This document shows, piece by piece, positions 21,184 through 29,859 of a stretch of DNA of 64,000 nucleotides. The stretch comes from Flavobacterium sp. 270 (GTDB lineage: Bacteria > Bacteroidota > Bacteroidia > Flavobacteriales > Flavobacteriaceae). Numbering within the stretch: position 1 is the stretch's first letter; the number at the start of each line of letters is the position of its first letter. Under the pieces are notes generated by a model. The model worked only from the letters and a program-made list of their open reading frames with translations. It was not told the DNA's origin and made no database searches. Made by a program: the position numbers and the translations under genes. Location: assembly GCF_004368785.1 (NCBI RefSeq), contig NZ_SODM01000004.1, positions 174,521 to 238,520 on the forward strand. The letters are read 5' to 3'.

Positions 21184-23061
21184 TTAATCTTCAATTTTTC
21201 TAACTCTGTCTAACCAAGTAAATTTCAAGGTAGTTGTCGTTACTAAAAAGACGATTAATGCTGTTATTGCTTTTGGATAATCTTTGATAATAAAGAAAAT
21301 CGGAAGCAAGATCATACTTGACTGCCAAACAATTCCGATTACGCAATTGAGCATGTCTCTGTAGAAATCATTATTTTTTTGAAAAGATGAATCTTCTAAT
21401 TTTAATGTTTTATAAACCGGACCCCAGAATCCCCAAGGTCTTACGTTGCTGTAAAAAGATCTTAAAACTTCCATATCAGTTGGTTTGCTCAGGTAAGTTC
21501 CTAAAAGACAACCTAAGATGGAGAAACCAAATATTAACGGGAATAAATAAATCGCCTGCACTTGTGATAAGTCATACAAAAGTGACCCTTCGGTTAAATT
21601 TCCTTTGTTCATTCCCAGAACAAATTGAAGCGATGCGATCAATAATCCGGCGAACATTCCCCAGAAATAACCCCAGCCGTTAAAACGCCACCAAATCCAT
21701 TTTAGGAAATTGGCTGCTACGTAACCTCCGTATAAAGCACTTGTAATCCAAAGTGTTAGCGAGTTGATAGAATCTGCGAAGAATCCCATAAATACACCAA
21801 GGCCAACAACTACAAAAGAAGAAATCTGGCTTACTTTAATATAATGTGCGTTTGTGGCAACTGGTTTGAAGTATTTTTTATAAATATCGTTTACTATATA
21901 TGCTGGTCCTGCATTTACAAAAGCAGAGAATCCAGACATAAAAGCAGCTAAAAGACCCGCTAATAAAATTCCTTTTATCCCAACCGGAATATATAAGTTC
22001 ACGACTTTTGGCATTAATAATTCTAAATCTGCTCCGGTTAATCCTCTGTTTGCATTTAATTCTGGGGCGAGGTTCATTAAAGCGATTACGACAATTCCTG
22101 TAATTAATAAATATCTCGGAATGAATAAAATTAGATTGGTAAAACCACTCATGTACGCAGCTTCTTTTACCGATTTTGTAGAAAGAATTCTTTGTAAATC
22201 GTAACTTGGCGTTGGCCCGGCAACACTCGCAAAAAAGCCTTTGAATAATGTCATTCCGATAAAAGCGCCAAACATTTTGTAACCTTCGGAATCTATTAAA
22301 TTATTGAAGGTTTGAAATTTATCACTCCACTGGGTTTCAAACTGCCATCCGAAGAAAACATTTTTCCATTCTTCTGTAATAACCGAATTTATATCTAGCT
22401 GTGAATAATTGATAAAAGCGTAACCCGCAATTAAAACTCCGGCAATAATCATGATGATATATTGTACAACTTCTGTTGCCACTACAGAAAACATTCCGCC
22501 TTTTACGGTATAAATTGTCGTTAAAAATATGATTAACAAAGCATAAGAACGTTCTGAAGTCAACACAATTAAATCGCCATAATGAAGCGTTAAATCCCAC
22601 GGAAGAATAATGGTTACAAATTTTCCGATTCCTTCAAAAAAGTAGGCGATAAAACCAATTGTAGAAATAATAGCAAAAATAGCAACGATAATATGCGAAG
22701 CTTTTCCGGCTCTGTCGCTTCCAAAACGGGTCAAAATCCATTCTGAACCTGTCATTACTTTTGATCTTCTGATCCAGACTGCGAGGAACATCATCACAAA
22801 AATCTGATTCCAAATTGGCCAAAGCCACATAAACATGAAACTTTTTACGCCGTATAAAAACAAAACTCCAATCATCCAGGAAGTTCCCGAAACATCAAAC
22901 ATTCCAGATCCGTTGCTTAATCCAAGGAAATACCATTTGATCGTTTTTCCCCCAAGGAAATAATCATCTAAACCTTTTGATGCTTTTCTGGAAATCCAAA
23001 TACCAATACCGACCGAGAGGACGATATAGATTAAAATGATTGATACGTCTATTATATTCAT
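21184..23061 (-). CDS. Sodium/solute symporter (SSS family)
   Basis: This 625-residue inner-membrane symporter has about 14 predicted helices. The N-terminus, IILIYIVLSVGIGIW, followed by LDDYFLGGKTIKWYFLGLSN (31-50), is the classic SSS entry motif. SGFSAFVNAGPAYIVNDIYKKY in the C-terminal half is typical of the sugar and carboxylate branch of the family. It starts 35 nt after GH92 and precedes GH130. A symporter next to a cytoplasmic phosphorylase suggests sodium-coupled import of a small mannoside such as Man-GlcNAc; free mannose or GlcNAc are alternatives. Confidence 0.92.
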   Translation of the reverse strand: MNIIDVSIILIYIVLSVGIGIWISRKASKGLDDYFLGGKTIKWYFLGLSNGSGMFDVSGTSWMIGVLFLYGVKSFMFMWLWPIWNQIFVMMFLAVWIRRSKVMTGSEWILTRFGSDRAGKASHIIVAIFAIISTIGFIAYFFEGIGKFVTIILPWDLTLHYGDLIVLTSERSYALLIIFLTTIYTVKGGMFSVVATEVVQYIIMIIAGVLIAGYAFINYSQLDINSVITEEWKNVFFGWQFETQWSDKFQTFNNLIDSEGYKMFGAFIGMTLFKGFFASVAGPTPSYDLQRILSTKSVKEAAYMSGFTNLILFIPRYLLITGIVVIALMNLAPELNANRGLTGADLELLMPKVVNLYIPVGIKGILLAGLLAAFMSGFSAFVNAGPAYIVNDIYKKYFKPVATNAHYIKVSQISSFVVVGLGVFMGFFADSINSLTLWITSALYGGYVAANFLKWIWWRFNGWGYFWGMFAGLLIASLQFVLGMNKGNLTEGSLLYDLSQVQAIYLFPLIFGFSILGCLLGTYLSKPTDMEVLRSFYSNVRPWGFWGPVYKTLKLEDSSFQKNNDFYRDMLNCVIGIVWQSSMILLPIFFIIKDYPKAITALIVFLVTTTTLKFTWLDRVRKIED

Positions 23062-23096
23062 TAATTCTTATTTATTATTAGTTAGTTACGTGGTTG

Positions 23097-25340
23097 TTAG
23101 TTGTTAGTTCCCCAATTTTTATTTGGCTCAGCACCCATTACAAAATGTAATACACCGCCTTGTAAAAGTTGTTTGTGCGAAATTGCCGTTTTATTAAATG
23201 GTTGTCCGTTTAATGTTGCCGACTGGATATAGAAATTTTTGTTTGAAACATTTTGAGCTTCAATTACAAAAGTTTTTCCCCCGTCAAGATTTATAGTTGA
23301 TTTTTCAAAAATCGGACTTCCAATTTCGTATTCTCCAGAAGCTGGATTCATTGGGTATAATCCCATAGAACTGAAAACGTACCACGCCGACATTTGACCG
23401 CAGTCTTCGTTACCGCTCAATCCGTTTGCTGTTGTATTGTATTGTGTATCTAAAATATGACGCACCCAATATTGTGTTCTCCAAGGCTGTCCTGCGTGAT
23501 TAAACAAATACGAAATATGATGACTAGGCTCGTTTCCGTGTGCGTACTGACCAATTAAACCTGAAATATCTGCCGAAACATTGTTTCCTGTAATCTCAGA
23601 ACTTTCGGTAAACAACTGCTCTAAACGGCTTGTAAAAATTTGATTTCCTCCGTGAAGTTTGATAAAATCTTCTACATTCTGTGGTACAAACCAACTGTGC
23701 TGCCAAGCATTTCCTTCTGTATAATCAGTATGTTCTCTGTGGTTAGAATGTTTAGCATCAAATGGTTCGTTCCATGATTTCCCGTCTTCTGATTTTCCTC
23801 TCATGAATCCTGTTTTTGGATCAAATAAATGCTGATACGCTTTAGAACGATTAAAGAAAAATTCATAATCAGCTTGTTTTCCTAAAGCTTTCGCCATTTG
23901 CGCTACACACCAATCATCATAAGCATATTCTAAAGTAATGGTAACCGATTCGTCTAATAAATTGTACGGAATGTATCCGTATTTTTTGTAGAAATTCAGA
24001 CCGCGTTCGTCCTGCATCATGGTGGCTTTCATGGCTTCGAATGCTTTTTCTCCGTCAAAACCTTTTATGCCTTTTAAGTAGGCATCTACAATTACAGGAA
24101 TCGAATGATATCCCGTCATCGTATTGGTTTCGTTGGCATAAAGTGTCCAAACCGGCAATATTTTTTTAGTATTGTAATACGACAGCATAGAGTTTACCAT
24201 ATCTGAAACTCGGTTTGGATCTAAGATCGTCAACAAAGGATTTTCTGCTCTAAACGTATCCCAAAGTGATAATGTAGAATACGCCGTATAATTTTTTGCT
24301 GTAATAATTTTATCGTCTTCTCTTCTAAATTGTCCGTTTTTGTCGCTGTATGTTACGGGCGCAACTTGTGCATGATATAAAGAAGTATAAAAAATTGTTT
24401 TTAGAGAATCGATTGGTGTTTCTACTTTTATTTTACCTAAAACAGAATTCCAGGAAGTTGCTGCCTGAGATTTTACGGCATTAAAGTCTTTATCTCCAAT
24501 ATCAAAATTGTCTTTTGCATTGGCAATACTTACAGATGAAAGCGCCACTTTTACGAATAATTCGTTTGAATTTCCGGCATTAAAAAACAATTGTAAAGCG
24601 GTATTTTCACCTTCGGCTTTATTGCCCGAAACTATTTTTTTATCAGCCGTAATAATAGATTCTGTAATTGGTTTAGAAAATTTGGCTACAAAAAATACTT
24701 TCTGATTTTTTGCCCAGCCCGTGCTGTATCGGTAACCAGAAATGGTATGGTCGTCTTCTATTGTGATCGAAGTTTTTAAAACTTTGTCCCAATTAATGGC
24801 AAAACCTAGATCAACAATTACAGATTGTGTGTCGTTATTATTAAAGGTGTATTTGTGTAAAGCGGTGCGCTGCGAAGACGTTAACTCTACATTGATTTTA
24901 GGATCTTCAAGAAAAACCTGGTAATAACCCGGTACTGTTTTTTCGTTAGCATGACTGTATTTTGATTTATATGGAAGCAAATCTCTCGATGTTGCTTTTG
25001 TGGTTAGATCTACTTTTTTGTTGATTGGCATAAATAAGATGTCTGCCAAATCTCCGATTCCGGTGCCGCTTAAGTGCAAATGGCTGAATCCGGCAACTAT
25101 TGAATCTGAGTGGTGATATCCTGAACACCAGTCCCAGCTGGAAATTCCGTTATCCGGACTTACTTGCAGCATCCCGAAAGGAACAGTTGCGCCAGGGTAC
25201 GTATGACCGTGTCCGCCTGTCCCGATAAACGGGTCTACATAATTTGAAACAAAACTTTGCGGTTTTGTATTTTTATCAGTTTTTATTTTACAACTTGCAA
25301 TAAAAATTACAATCAAAAGAAGCAATGTAATTTTCCTCAT
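23097..25340 (-). CDS. GH92 alpha-mannosidase lipoprotein (second copy)
   Basis: This 747-residue GH92 enzyme is anchored as a lipoprotein: its lipobox is FIASC (Cys17), unlike the signal-peptide-bearing first copy. It shows YVDPFIGTGGHGHTYPGA, LSLWDTFRAENP, EGNAWQHSW, NEPSHH (603-608) and the catalytic-Asp motif GNEDCGQMSAW (643-653). NEPSHH is the form seen in well-studied Bacteroides alpha-1,2-mannosidases. It is the first gene of the long minus-strand run that continues through the symporter and GH130. It diverges from the histidine kinase gene across 130 bp that contain a copy of the shared promoter motif. Confidence 0.94.
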   Translation of the reverse strand: MRKITLLLLIVIFIASCKIKTDKNTKPQSFVSNYVDPFIGTGGHGHTYPGATVPFGMLQVSPDNGISSWDWCSGYHHSDSIVAGFSHLHLSGTGIGDLADILFMPINKKVDLTTKATSRDLLPYKSKYSHANEKTVPGYYQVFLEDPKINVELTSSQRTALHKYTFNNNDTQSVIVDLGFAINWDKVLKTSITIEDDHTISGYRYSTGWAKNQKVFFVAKFSKPITESIITADKKIVSGNKAEGENTALQLFFNAGNSNELFVKVALSSVSIANAKDNFDIGDKDFNAVKSQAATSWNSVLGKIKVETPIDSLKTIFYTSLYHAQVAPVTYSDKNGQFRREDDKIITAKNYTAYSTLSLWDTFRAENPLLTILDPNRVSDMVNSMLSYYNTKKILPVWTLYANETNTMTGYHSIPVIVDAYLKGIKGFDGEKAFEAMKATMMQDERGLNFYKKYGYIPYNLLDESVTITLEYAYDDWCVAQMAKALGKQADYEFFFNRSKAYQHLFDPKTGFMRGKSEDGKSWNEPFDAKHSNHREHTDYTEGNAWQHSWFVPQNVEDFIKLHGGNQIFTSRLEQLFTESSEITGNNVSADISGLIGQYAHGNEPSHHISYLFNHAGQPWRTQYWVRHILDTQYNTTANGLSGNEDCGQMSAWYVFSSMGLYPMNPASGEYEIGSPIFEKSTINLDGGKTFVIEAQNVSNKNFYIQSATLNGQPFNKTAISHKQLLQGGVLHFVMGAEPNKNWGTNN

Positions 25341-25393
25341 ATCAAAACAATATTAATTTAACTTTAAATTTAGATAAACTCAACTTTTATTAA

Positions 25394-25413
25394 AATAAAT
25401 TTAGACGGATGAC
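25394..25413 (-). promoter_or_regulatory. Shared motif, copy B, in the GH92/histidine-kinase divergent region
   Basis: Read on the minus strand this is GTCATCCGTCTAAATTTATT, about 53 nt before the GH92 start. It matches copies A, C and D at GTCAT, GTC and AAAT. Because the kinase gene starts at 25471 on the other strand, one site could control both directions and give autoregulation. Confidence 0.5.
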
Positions 25414-25470
25414 ATTTAAACGGAGTTAAACACCAAAAAATAGTAATAAAATATATTTTAAAATGCCACT

Positions 25471-26529
25471 ATGATTTTCAATTCAAACAATCCTTACAAG
25501 GTGCCGATACGCTATCATGTTTACTTTTGGCTGACTTATTTTTTGTTTAATACTTTCCGTTGGGGAAGTTATTTTAACGATTATCTCTATTCGCTAAAAA
25601 CAAACTTATTGGGGTTTCCAATTCACATGGCTTTGTGTTATTTAAATATTTTAGTTTTGATGCCGTTTTTAGTTTATCGCAAAAAATACATCTTATATGT
25701 ACTCGCTGTTTTGTCGGCCATTTTTGTGATGGTTTTCATCAAATTTAACCTTACTTATTTACTGATTACGCATAACGTCTGGCCAGAAGGACCGGAAACG
25801 ATTACAAAACTTACCTTAAATTATACGATTGATATGATGATGGGCGAACTCTATGTAATTACGTTTGTCACGGCTATAAAAATTACGTTGGATTTCTTGA
25901 AAGAACAAAGAAGGGTTACGGATCTGGAGAAATCACAACTGGAAACAGAATTGCTTTTTTTGAAGTCGCAGATTTCGCCGCATTTCTTCTTTAATACTTT
26001 AAATAATATTTATTCTTTATCGGTAGAAAAATCAAATAAGACTCCAAAAGTTGTTTTAAAGCTTTCTGAATTAATGCGTTATATGCTTTATGAAACTAAA
26101 GGCAAAAAGCAAAGTTTAGAAAATGAAATTATGTGTATTCAGAATTATCTGGATTTGGAGCGCATTAGAAATGATGATCGATTGGAAGTAAATATTTCTA
26201 TTTCGGGCGATATTCACGATAAAGAAATCTCTCCGGTTTTATTGCTGACTTTTGTTGAAAATGCTTTTAAACATGGCGTTAATAAAAACACGGGAAATGT
26301 AACTATAGACATTAGTTTTAAGATAAAAGAGGACTATCTTTATTTTACCATTTCGAACCCAACGCCAGAAATTACCGTACATAAAGACAATTTTAACAAG
26401 TCAAGTGGTATAGGTATTGAGAACGTAAAAAAAAGACTTGAATTAGGTTATAATAAAAGTGACTATAAGCTTTCATTTAAAAATAAAAAGAATATTTTTG
26501 TCGTAAAGCTAGTCATAAAAGTCGCATAA
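25471..26529 (+). CDS. LytS/YehU-type sensor histidine kinase
   Basis: This 352-residue membrane kinase has four hydrophobic segments in the first 140 residues (about 15-30, 47-68, 73-100 and 115-140). A coiled-coil linker follows (about 141-165). The His_kinase domain (PF06580 type) has phospho-acceptor His171 in SQISPHFFFNTLNNI. The ATPase part shows VENAFKHGV and a GIGIENVKKRLEL G-box. There is no obvious periplasmic ligand domain, so the signal may be membrane-borne or intracellular. It diverges from GH92 and is followed after 67 nt by its LytTR response regulator. Controlling the surrounding glycan locus is a reasonable inference. Confidence 0.93.
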   Translation: MIFNSNNPYKVPIRYHVYFWLTYFLFNTFRWGSYFNDYLYSLKTNLLGFPIHMALCYLNILVLMPFLVYRKKYILYVLAVLSAIFVMVFIKFNLTYLLITHNVWPEGPETITKLTLNYTIDMMMGELYVITFVTAIKITLDFLKEQRRVTDLEKSQLETELLFLKSQISPHFFFNTLNNIYSLSVEKSNKTPKVVLKLSELMRYMLYETKGKKQSLENEIMCIQNYLDLERIRNDDRLEVNISISGDIHDKEISPVLLLTFVENAFKHGVNKNTGNVTIDISFKIKEDYLYFTISNPTPEITVHKDNFNKSSGIGIENVKKRLELGYNKSDYKLSFKNKKNIFVVKLVIKVA

Positions 26530-26596
26530 CCCCAATGCTGGCTTTTTCTAAAATTATACCTACAAAAACCTTACCGGCCAATAAAAGTATACAGAA

Positions 26597-27310
26597 ATGA
26601 AAATAAAGTGTTTGATTATCGATGATGAGCCTTTGGCAATAAACGTTATTAAAAGTTATATCGAGCAAATTGAAGATTTAGAATTAATAAACACTTTCAG
26701 TAATTCTATTGAGGGTTTAAATTTCTTAAAAAACAATACGATTGATGTAATCTTTCTGGACATCAATATGCCTGTTCTTGATGGTATAAATTTTATAAAA
26801 AGCTTAGAAAATCCACCTTTATTAGTCATTACAAGTGCTTACGATCAATTTGCTATAGAAACTTACGAGCTGGATGTTCTGGATTATCTGGTAAAACCAA
26901 TTGAGTTTCCGCGTTTAATGAAAGCCGTTAACAAAATCAACAAACGCCTTAATAATACAAGTAAAGCTCCATTAGAAACCAATAAAGAAAATGCTTTTAT
27001 TTTTGTAAAGATTGACAAGAAGAAAATGAAGAAGATTTTTCTAAACGAAATCTTAGTCATCGAAAGCTTAAAGGATTATTTAAAAATAAGCACAACTTCC
27101 GGCAAATTTATCATACACAGCACACTTTCTGATTTTACCAATTTATTACCCGAAAGAGATTTTATAAGAATACACCGATCGTACACAATCGCCATTGACA
27201 AAATTGATGCTGTTGAAGGAAATAGTATTGAAATTGAAGGTCTTCGCTACGTAATTGGAAGATCTTATATTGATGAAGTGAAGCAGAAGATTTTGAATTC
27301 TTCTATATAG
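26597..27310 (+). CDS. LytTR-family response regulator
   Basis: This 237-residue regulator has a receiver domain (1-120) with the acidic pair in IIDDEP, phospho-acceptor Asp55 in IFLDINMP and Lys100 in YLVKPIEF. The C-terminal LytTR DNA-binding domain (about 135-235) shows ILVIESLKDYLKISTTSGK, LPERDFIRIHRSYTI and IGRSYIDEVKQKI. It is the cognate partner of the kinase encoded 67 nt upstream. It is the only transcription factor visible in the window, so it is the prime candidate for the motif found before SusC, GH92, nagB and GH29. Confidence 0.94.
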   Translation: MKIKCLIIDDEPLAINVIKSYIEQIEDLELINTFSNSIEGLNFLKNNTIDVIFLDINMPVLDGINFIKSLENPPLLVITSAYDQFAIETYELDVLDYLVKPIEFPRLMKAVNKINKRLNNTSKAPLETNKENAFIFVKIDKKKMKKIFLNEILVIESLKDYLKISTTSGKFIIHSTLSDFTNLLPERDFIRIHRSYTIAIDKIDAVEGNSIEIEGLRYVIGRSYIDEVKQKILNSSI

Positions 27311-27325
27311 TTTTTTAACCGCAAA

Positions 27326-27666
27326 GTTTTTTTAACCGCAAAGAGCGCTAAGGTTTACGCAAAGCTCGCAAAGTTTTTATTTAAGCTTTGCGATTTTTTT
27401 TGTGGTTTGGTTTGTCATTTCGACTGAATGGAGAAATCACACGCGTAACCATCATGCTTGTCAGGCTGAGCGGAGTCGAAGCCCACGTTAGTAATTCCTT
27501 GTAGAAAGTCGTCAATCTTTGTAGAGCTGCTTGCGTGGGCTTCGACTCCGCTCAGCCTGACAAAAACGAAATAAATCTTTGTGCCCTTGTGTCTTAGTGG
27601 CATTCTTCAAAAAAAAACCTTTGCGAACTTTGCGTAAACCTTAGCGCCCTTTGCGGTTAAAAAAAC
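27326..27666. repeat. Nested inverted repeats between the response regulator and nagB
   Basis: The outer 48-bp arms (27326-27373 and 27619-27666, core ccgcaaagagcgctaaggtt) match with two differences. Inside them lies a perfect 29-bp-arm hairpin of the GAGCGGAGTCGAAG family (27459-27487 and 27534-27562). Between the left arm and that hairpin is a half copy of the GTCATTTCGAC element (about 27412-27445) without its partner. No gene is seen in 27311-27801; a short open frame at 27415-27603 is an artefact of the repeat. Confidence 0.85.
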
Positions 27667-27693
27667 CTTAGCCGTAAAATTTCACAAATAAAT

Positions 27694-27731
27694 AAAAACA
27701 AAAAAAATGCAGCCAACCACGGCTGCATTTT
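27694..27731 (-). terminator. Intrinsic terminator of nagB
   Basis: Perfect 11-bp arms (aaaatgcagcc at 27704-27714, ggctgcatttt at 27721-27731) enclose a 6-nt loop. On the minus strand a long T tract follows (complement of aataaaaacaaaaaaa). It lies about 70 nt beyond the nagB stop and may also end the plus-strand regulator transcript. Confidence 0.75.
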
Positions 27732-27801
27732 CATTCAATATAGGTAACTAACCAAATAAACCATGAATAGTTTATTATCTTTATTGATCAACAAAAATGA
27801 T

Positions 27802-29715
27802 TTAGAAATGATAACGTTTAAAAGCTTCTATAGCCGAGTAATCAGCCAATCCTAAATCGTGGTATTTTTTTGCTGTCAATCTATTTCTGTCTTCAACTCG
27901 TACCCAAAACTCCCTGCTGTCATCACCCTGAAACATTACGCCGTCTTTTTGAGACTGGTGATAAAATATCGCATGACGTTTTTTAAGAACCTGGTCCGGA
28001 CTCATTGGTACAGCCATTTCTATTTGGTACGATTCCCACTCATGCCAAGCGCCTCTGTAAAGCCAAACCCAGCAATCATCCATATAACTATTATGTTTTA
28101 ATCTTTTTAAAGCTTCAAACAAACTATCCAGACAAACTTTATGCGTTCCGTGTGGATCTGCAAGATCTCCGGCAGCATAAATTTGATGTGGTTTTATTCT
28201 CTCGATGATATCGCACATAATTTCAATATCTGCTTCACCAAGATTATTTTTCTTTACCGTTCCAGTTTCGTAAAAAGGAAGATCAAGGAAATTTACATTA
28301 GAATCTGGCAAACCTAAATATCTTGTTGCTGCCAGCGATTCGCTTCTTCTAATTAATCCTTTTAATTTTCTAACTTCTAATAAATCAATATCATTGCTCT
28401 TTTTGTTTTTCAAAAAGTTAATGATCAGTTCAGATTCTGGAGAATTTGTGTTTAATGCTTTCGAAATCTCTGCAAATTTTAAAGCTTCTTCGTTTGAAAC
28501 TGCAATATTTCCAGACGTTTGATATGCAATATGCACATCGTGCCCCTGCTCTACCAAACGGTCAAAAGTACCTCCCATAGAAATAACGTCATCATCTGGG
28601 TGCGGGCTGAAAATAATAATTCTTTTTCTTTCCGGTGTGGAACGTTCCGGTCTGTAAGTATCATCAGCATTTGGTTTTCCGCCCGGCCAGCCAGTGATCG
28701 TCTGCTGCATCTTGTTAAACATCTTAATGTTCAAATCATACGCAGTTCCTTCTTCAGTCAGAAGGCTTGACATTCCATTATCGTTATAATCTTTATCTGT
28801 TAATTTAAGAAAAGGTTTACTCGTAAGTTGACTTAACCACGCCACCGCTTTCAGTTTTAATTCATCCGTCCAAATCACAGATTTTACTAACCAAGGTGTT
28901 TTTACACGCGTTAATTCAGACGAAGCTTCTGTATCTAAAACAAAAGTAGTATTGTTATGTTCTTGCAGATAAGTTGCCGGAACACGAGAAGAAACCTGTC
29001 CTTCTATAGTTTCCTGAATAATGCCCGCTTTGCTGATTCCCCAGCCCAGAAGTACAATTCTTTTGGCATTACGAACCGTTCCAATTCCCATTGTAATGGC
29101 TTTTCTGGGAACATTATCAATTCCTAAAAAAGAAGAAGCAGCATCTATACGCGTTAAGTGATCTAAAGTAATACTTCTTGTACCAGAATTAACGTGAGAT
29201 CCTGGTTCATTAAAACCAATATGTCCAGTCCTTCCAATTCCTAAAAGCTGAAAATCCAGTCCTCCGTAAGACTTAATTTTCATTTCATAATCAATACAAT
29301 ATTGTTGTAATTCCTCTGCGCTTACTTTTCCGTCTGGAATATTAATATTTTCTGGATGAATGTTTACATGATCAAAAAGATGCTCATGCATAAAATGAAA
29401 ATAACTCTGAATGTTATTTTTATCCATCGGATAATATTCATCTAAATTGAAGGTTACTACGTTGGCAAAACTCAGTCCTTCTTCTTTATGCATTCTTACA
29501 AGTTCTTCATACACTTTTACAGGAGAAGATCCTGTTGCAAGACCTAAAACACAAGGTTCGTTTAACTCGTTTTTTCGCTGAATTAAGTTTGCAATTTCCT
29601 GTGCAACTAATAAAGAAGCTTCTTGAGAAGAGTCAAAAATTACGTTGTGGATTTTTTCAAAACGCGTTTCCTCAAATTTCCCAGCTTCTCTAAAACCTAT
29701 ATCTTCTTTAATCAT
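27802..29715 (-). CDS. nagB: Glucosamine-6-phosphate deaminase fused to LmbE/PIG-L-like domain
   Basis: This 637-residue cytoplasmic protein joins two domains. Residues 20-270 are NagB, which converts glucosamine-6-P to fructose-6-P and ammonia. Its motifs are GLATGSSPVKVYEEL (58-72), FNLDEYYPM with Asp92, and LLGIGRTGHIGFNEPGSH (157-174). Residues about 365-600 resemble LmbE/PIG-L zinc deacetylases, with the metal motif SPHPDDDVISMGG and later DPHGTHKVC. Long NagB-LmbE proteins are known in Bacteroidota; the role of the second domain is not established. It feeds GlcNAc freed by the locus into glycolysis. It has its own promoter region with a copy of the shared motif and ends at a good terminator. 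Confidence 0.92.
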   Translation of the reverse strand: MIKEDIGFREAGKFEETRFEKIHNVIFDSSQEASLLVAQEIANLIQRKNELNEPCVLGLATGSSPVKVYEELVRMHKEEGLSFANVVTFNLDEYYPMDKNNIQSYFHFMHEHLFDHVNIHPENINIPDGKVSAEELQQYCIDYEMKIKSYGGLDFQLLGIGRTGHIGFNEPGSHVNSGTRSITLDHLTRIDAASSFLGIDNVPRKAITMGIGTVRNAKRIVLLGWGISKAGIIQETIEGQVSSRVPATYLQEHNNTTFVLDTEASSELTRVKTPWLVKSVIWTDELKLKAVAWLSQLTSKPFLKLTDKDYNDNGMSSLLTEEGTAYDLNIKMFNKMQQTITGWPGGKPNADDTYRPERSTPERKRIIIFSPHPDDDVISMGGTFDRLVEQGHDVHIAYQTSGNIAVSNEEALKFAEISKALNTNSPESELIINFLKNKKSNDIDLLEVRKLKGLIRRSESLAATRYLGLPDSNVNFLDLPFYETGTVKKNNLGEADIEIMCDIIERIKPHQIYAAGDLADPHGTHKVCLDSLFEALKRLKHNSYMDDCWVWLYRGAWHEWESYQIEMAVPMSPDQVLKKRHAIFYHQSQKDGVMFQGDDSREFWVRVEDRNRLTAKKYHDLGLADYSAIEAFKRYHF

Positions 29716-29776
29716 GTTTTCGGTTATTCAATTAATTAATGTAGGATAAAATTAAGTTTTTGTTAAATAGCTGCTA

Positions 29777-29796
29777 TTATAATTTCGACTAATAAC
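29777..29796 (-). promoter_or_regulatory. Shared motif, copy C, upstream of nagB
   Basis: Read on the minus strand this is GTTATTAGTCGAAATTATAA, about 61 nt before the nagB start. It keeps the AGTCGAAAT core of copies A and D. It links the catabolic deaminase to the same putative regulon as the glycosidases. Confidence 0.5.
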
Positions 29797-29859
29797 AAAT
29801 CATCATCGGTAAAAGACAAAATTTTAAACTCAAAATATACTTTCGCTTCCGCTAAAATT

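Noticed and set aside
27415-27603. 62-codon open frame between the response regulator and nagB
   Set aside because: It is translated entirely from palindromic repeat DNA. The same kind of frame would appear at each repeat copy.
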